41,950 nucleotides of DNA from IMG/VR virus record IMGVR_UViG_3300028735_000396, positions 1 through 41,950 of that record; one strand, given 5' to 3'. Both the position numbers and the translations under genes were made by a program. Under the pieces are notes generated by a model that had not been told where the DNA came from, made no database searches, and was given only the letters and a program-made list of their open reading frames with translations. Shown piece by piece: positions 39,382 through 41,950 of the stretch (positions are counted from its first letter, which is position 1; each line of letters opens with the position of its first letter). The stretch comes from a virus.

Positions 39382-39663
39382 ATGAACCACGGACCGGAGG
39401 ACGGGAGGCTGGTCAGCCTCTCGCGCGCGGAGATCGAGGATCTGCTCGCTGCCGCGGCTGCTCGCGGCGCGAGGCAGGCCCTCAAGGACATCGGCCTCGA
39501 TAACGGCGAGGCGCGCGAGGACATCCGCGAGCTGCGCTCGCTCTTGGGCGTGCTGCGACTCGCCCGGCGCACCGCCTGGCAGACCACCGTGCGTGTCCTC
39601 ACCACCGTGTTCCTCGCCGCGCTTCTCGCCTGGGCGGGGGTCAAGCTCAAGCTGCTTGGCTGA
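39382..39663 (+). CDS. Small membrane protein, DUF6127-like
   Basis: A 93-residue protein after GGAG. The N-terminal half is charged and helical (LSRAEIEDLLAAAAARGARQ), then a coiled-coil like EAREDIRELRSLLGVLRLAR, and a C-terminal hydrophobic segment TVFLAALLAWAGVKLKLLG. This is the DUF6127 type. Location just before the endolysin-like gene makes a holin or antiholin role plausible, but one C-terminal membrane segment is unusual for a classical holin. Confidence 0.75.
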   Translation: MNHGPEDGRLVSLSRAEIEDLLAAAAARGARQALKDIGLDNGEAREDIRELRSLLGVLRLARRTAWQTTVRVLTTVFLAALLAWAGVKLKLLG

Positions 39664-39700
39664 CGTCCTGATCTCCATCCCGATCCGAACCGTCCAACCG

Positions 39701-39721
39701 GCCGCCGCGAGGCGGCTTTTT
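39701..39721 (+). terminator. Intrinsic terminator before the endolysin gene
   Basis: GCCGCC, GCGA loop, GGCGGC and TTTTT. Well-formed; it lies only 19 bases before the endolysin-like start, so it probably attenuates rather than fully stops lysis-gene transcription. Confidence 0.72.
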
Positions 39722-39739
39722 GATTCGAGGGAGCCTCCC

Positions 39740-40417
39740 ATGACGACGCCCACGCGCGCCCTGCCGCGCGGCATCCGCAACCACAACCCGCTCAACATCC
39801 GCTTGGACCCGGCCAACCGCTGGCAGGGGCGCATCGCGCCCGAGCGCAACACCGACGGCGCCTTCGAGCAGTTCGAAAGCCCCGTCTGGGGCCTGCGCGC
39901 CGGCGCCGTGCTGATCATCGCCCACTACGACCGCCGCGGCACGGACACCATCCGCAAGCTGGTGCGCATCTGGGCGCCGCCCAACGAGAATGACACCGAG
40001 GCCTATGCCGCCTTCGTGGCGCGTGAGAGCGGCTTCGGCGCGGATGAGACGCTCGACTTCCACCGCGCCGAGCATCTGCGGCCGGTGCTCATCGCCATGA
40101 TCCGCATGGAGAACGGGCAGCAGCCCTACACGGATGCGCAGATCGACACGGCGCTGGTCCGTGCCGGCGTGCTGTCGCCCGAGCGGCCGCTCGGCCAGTC
40201 GCGCACCGTGCGGGGCGGACAGGCGGCCGCGACCGGCACCATTGGGGCGGCGGCGCTCGAAGCGGTGCAGGAAACGCTTGGACCGGCGCAGGACGCGCTC
40301 GTCGGGATCGCGCCTTATCTCGATGCTACCAAGTGGGCGCTGCTCCTCGTCACGCTCATCGGCATCGGCGTGATGCTCTGGGCGCGGATCGACGATCGCC
40401 GCAAGGGGCTCCGGTGA
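39740..40417 (+). CDS. Endolysin-like protein with C-terminal membrane segment
   Basis: A 225-residue protein starting at ATG 39740. IRNHNPLNIRLDPANRWQG, QFESPVWGLRAGAVLIIAHY, TIRKLVRIWAPPNENDTEAY and MIRMENGQQPYTD form the fold seen in phage P5-like/transglycosylase-like proteins. The C terminus is a membrane segment WALLLVTLIGIGVMLWARID. A hydrolase tethered by a C-terminal helix could be released or tethered at lysis, or be a virion-associated muralytic enzyme. Catalytic Glu is not unambiguous. It is followed immediately by the spanin genes. Confidence 0.78.
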   Translation: MTTPTRALPRGIRNHNPLNIRLDPANRWQGRIAPERNTDGAFEQFESPVWGLRAGAVLIIAHYDRRGTDTIRKLVRIWAPPNENDTEAYAAFVARESGFGADETLDFHRAEHLRPVLIAMIRMENGQQPYTDAQIDTALVRAGVLSPERPLGQSRTVRGGQAAATGTIGAAALEAVQETLGPAQDALVGIAPYLDATKWALLLVTLIGIGVMLWARIDDRRKGLR

Positions 40418-40656
40418 TGTGGGCCCTGATCCAGCCCTGGCTCCTCCGCAACGCCCTTGGCCTCCTTGGCTGGCTCGCCGCGGCGACCGCCGTCGTGGCC
40501 GTGCTCCTGGGCGCCCGTCAGGCAGGACGCAATGCCGAGCGTGTCGATCGCATGAAGAAGACCATCGAGGTGCAACGTGACCAGCTGGAAGCCGCTACTC
40601 GCCGTCCTCGCGACCGCGACGAGCTTGCTCGTCGCCTGCGCGACGGCACCTTCTGA
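40417..40656 (+). CDS. Rz-like inner-membrane spanin
   Basis: A 79-residue protein overlapping the endolysin stop by one base. N-terminal membrane helix (LGLLGWLAAATAVVAVLLGA) followed by a charged coiled-coil tail (RMKKTIEVQRDQLEAATRRP, ELARRLRDG): the form of the i-spanin Rz. Its 3' part contains the Rz1 gene in another frame. Spanins disrupt the outer membrane in the last step of lysis. Confidence 0.82.
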   Translation: MWALIQPWLLRNALGLLGWLAAATAVVAVLLGARQAGRNAERVDRMKKTIEVQRDQLEAATRRPRDRDELARRLRDGTF

Positions 40657-40813
40657 CGGCGCGCCCTGTCCGCCGGTCGTCGCCTACAGCCAGGAGTTCC
40701 TCGCCCGTGTGGCTAACGAGCTCGAGCGCCTGCCGCCCGGCTCGGCCATCGAGCAGATGCTCGCCGACTACCAGGTCATGCGGGACCAGGCGCGGGCGTG
40801 TCGAGGTAGATAA
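40577..40813 (+). CDS. Rz1-like outer-membrane spanin lipoprotein
   Basis: A 78-residue protein from GTG 40577 in the +1 frame inside Rz. MTSWKPLLAVLATATSLLVA leads into C21, the lipobox LVAC, so the mature lipoprotein begins at Cys21. The remainder carries a Pro/Ala part and a charged helix. The overlap of 80 bases with Rz and the lipobox are characteristic of the Rz/Rz1 pair. Confidence 0.85.
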   Translation: MTSWKPLLAVLATATSLLVACATAPSDGAPCPPVVAYSQEFLARVANELERLPPGSAIEQMLADYQVMRDQARACRGR

Positions 40814-40840
40814 TCGTCCCTGCCGCGAGGTGGTCCAGAA

Positions 40841-41092
40841 CTACCCTGGAACTCGATAGGTCGGGTGCCGGCGGCGCCAGTCGCGATAGGCTTCGAGATC
40901 GTGGTCGGCATCATGGGGCCGCAGGCGATTGCCCTGTTCGTCGATGAGCCCTGCTTCAATCTCGGCCGCGACGCAGCGCCAGTAGCGATCGACCGCCGTC
41001 GGAAGCGTGCTGGTGCCTGTCCCAGCCGCTCGCAGTTGGCGCTCGCACAGATCGCGCGCGACGGCTTCGATATTGCTCCAGGCTTCGTGCAT
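40841..41092 (-). CDS. Small hypothetical protein
   Basis: An 83-residue leftward frame, MHEAWSNIEAVARDLCERQL, then TAVDRYWRCVAAEIEAGLID and DLEAYRDWRRRHPTYRVPG. The composition is that of a real protein (Trp and Asp/Arg well distributed). No ribosome-binding site is clear and no known motif is recognised. It lies 45 bases downstream of the TIGR02391-type gene on the same strand, possibly in one unit with it. Confidence 0.5.
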   Translation of the reverse strand: MHEAWSNIEAVARDLCERQLRAAGTGTSTLPTAVDRYWRCVAAEIEAGLIDEQGNRLRPHDADHDLEAYRDWRRRHPTYRVPG

Positions 41093-41137
41093 AGATTCAC
41101 GATAGCAGCGAACGTGCCGCAGCGCGACTGGCTGGCA

Positions 41138-41950
41138 TCACACCCTCGGTGGCATGCGGGATGAATCCAGACGGCGATGAATGAGGGATGCCAACGACAA
41201 GAGGTCCTCGGCGTCGGCCTTGTTCATGGCCCAATGGATGCGAGGGGCATGCGCCGTCGGATTCCGGAACATTCCGAAGACGCCCTTGACTAGGTTGGCG
41301 AAACCGCGCTGCTCGCCTCGCTCGCTCTCGGAGCTGAGATCGTTGATCGCAAGCATCGGAAGATCGCCGCCGAGCGCACGATCGACGAGAACGGCTCCGT
41401 CGTCAGTGAGACCAGTGCGGGCGCGCAGCTTGTCGGCGATGCTCTTGGTGGCCTCCAGGACGGGATGAAAATAATCGTCCGCCACCAGCTCAGCTCGACA
41501 GAAGCGCAGCACGTCCGGGTGGACGCCGCGCGCTGTCAGGTCATCCTTCAGTTCCTGAGCCCGGCGCTCAGCCTCTGAGAGCGTTCGCGCCCGCTCGGCC
41601 GAACTCAGCGTTCCGGTTGCGTCCACGGCGAGACCAGCGAACGAGAGCGCGCGATTGAGATTGGTGCGCATCGGTTCGAAACGCTCGGGGCAGCGGGCGT
41701 AGCGCTCCGGCTTCATGGCGTGGCGGATGAAGGCGAGAATGGCCCGACGATCCTGACGGCTGTTCTGGCTTTCTGCGAAGGCGTTGTAGAGGCGATGCCG
41801 TTTGGTCATGCTCGGAGTAGGATCGGACAAGCGGCAGGTCGCCAGAAGATGGCCGATTTCGGATCCCGTCAGCCCCTCGCTGGTGTCCGCAAGCGCCGCG
41901 GCGATTGCTTCAAGCTGGCTCTGAGTGAAGAGCGGCTGTGTGTCGTTCAT
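41138..41950 (-). CDS. TIGR02391-type (Ymh) protein with HEPN-like motif
   Basis: A 270-residue leftward protein whose ATG is the last three bases of the window. The C-terminal part (FANLVKGVFGMFRNPTAHAP, MNKADAEDLLSLASLIHRRL) is the TIGR02391 signature. It contains Arg229-Asn-Pro-Thr-Ala-His234, matching the R-x4-6-H motif of HEPN RNases, with a polar residue after Arg. The N-terminal part (SEIGHLLATCRLSDPTPSMT) is conserved in related proteins. HEPN proteins are frequent in abortive infection and toxin systems; such a role at the phage edge is inference. Confidence 0.85.
   Translation of the reverse strand: MNDTQPLFTQSQLEAIAAALADTSEGLTGSEIGHLLATCRLSDPTPSMTKRHRLYNAFAESQNSRQDRRAILAFIRHAMKPERYARCPERFEPMRTNLNRALSFAGLAVDATGTLSSAERARTLSEAERRAQELKDDLTARGVHPDVLRFCRAELVADDYFHPVLEATKSIADKLRARTGLTDDGAVLVDRALGGDLPMLAINDLSSESERGEQRGFANLVKGVFGMFRNPTAHAPRIHWAMNKADAEDLLSLASLIHRRLDSSRMPPRV

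Overview
The window is a nearly contiguous block of phage or prophage genes from a high-G+C alphaproteobacterium. The Hyphomicrobiales/Rhodospirillales range is my inference, from strong G/C third-position bias, alphaproteobacterial phage families of unknown function, tail-tip proteins related to gene transfer agents (GTAs), and palindromic repeats of a kind common in that class. No integrase, CI-type repressor, attachment site or tRNA is visible, so the ends of the element lie outside. The virus is a siphovirus: lambda-type head genes joined to a long non-contractile tail with a GTA-like tip.

Layout. (1) 1-9523, replication and recombination, rightward: Sak4-like ATPase and a partner resembling a ssDNA-binding protein, two small proteins, an HNH endonuclease, a PD-(D/E)XK nuclease with four cysteines, a RecD/Dda-type helicase, a Toprim primase-helicase fusion, a striking repeat field with eight GTGGCCAC palindromes, a RuvC-like resolvase and three small proteins. 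(2) 9830-10596, a leftward VapBC-type toxin-antitoxin pair with its own operator-like palindrome and terminator. (3) 10597-12224, a non-coding stretch with five GTTACC sites, then two uncharacterised genes. (4) 12225-15513, two tandem paralogous ParB-methyltransferase fusions, each preceded by a related G-rich spacer, and a small membrane protein. (5) 15542-17169, four small leftward genes. (6) 17288-25996, packaging and head: TerS, TerL interrupted by an intein that looks like class 3, gpW, portal, a MerR-like protein, S49 protease with an apparent nested scaffold start, decoration protein and major capsid. (7) 26015-39312, connector, tail tube, tail-assembly chaperone with a canonical -1 slippery heptamer, tape measure, GTA-like tip proteins and a receptor-binding candidate. 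(8) 39382-40813, lysis: small membrane protein, endolysin-like protein with a C-terminal membrane segment, and overlapping Rz/Rz1 spanins. (9) 40841-41950, two leftward genes; the last is a TIGR02391-type protein with a HEPN-like R-N-x3-H motif, a probable accessory or defence gene.

How it fits together. Region 1 supplies primer synthesis, unwinding, annealing, end resection and junction resolution. Region 4 probably modifies phage DNA against host restriction. Regions 6-8 build, fill and release the particle. The most informative non-standard features are the TerL intein, the recoding signal in the tail chaperone, the nested scaffold start inside the protease gene, the palindrome field beside the primase, and the duplicated methyltransferase-plus-spacer unit.
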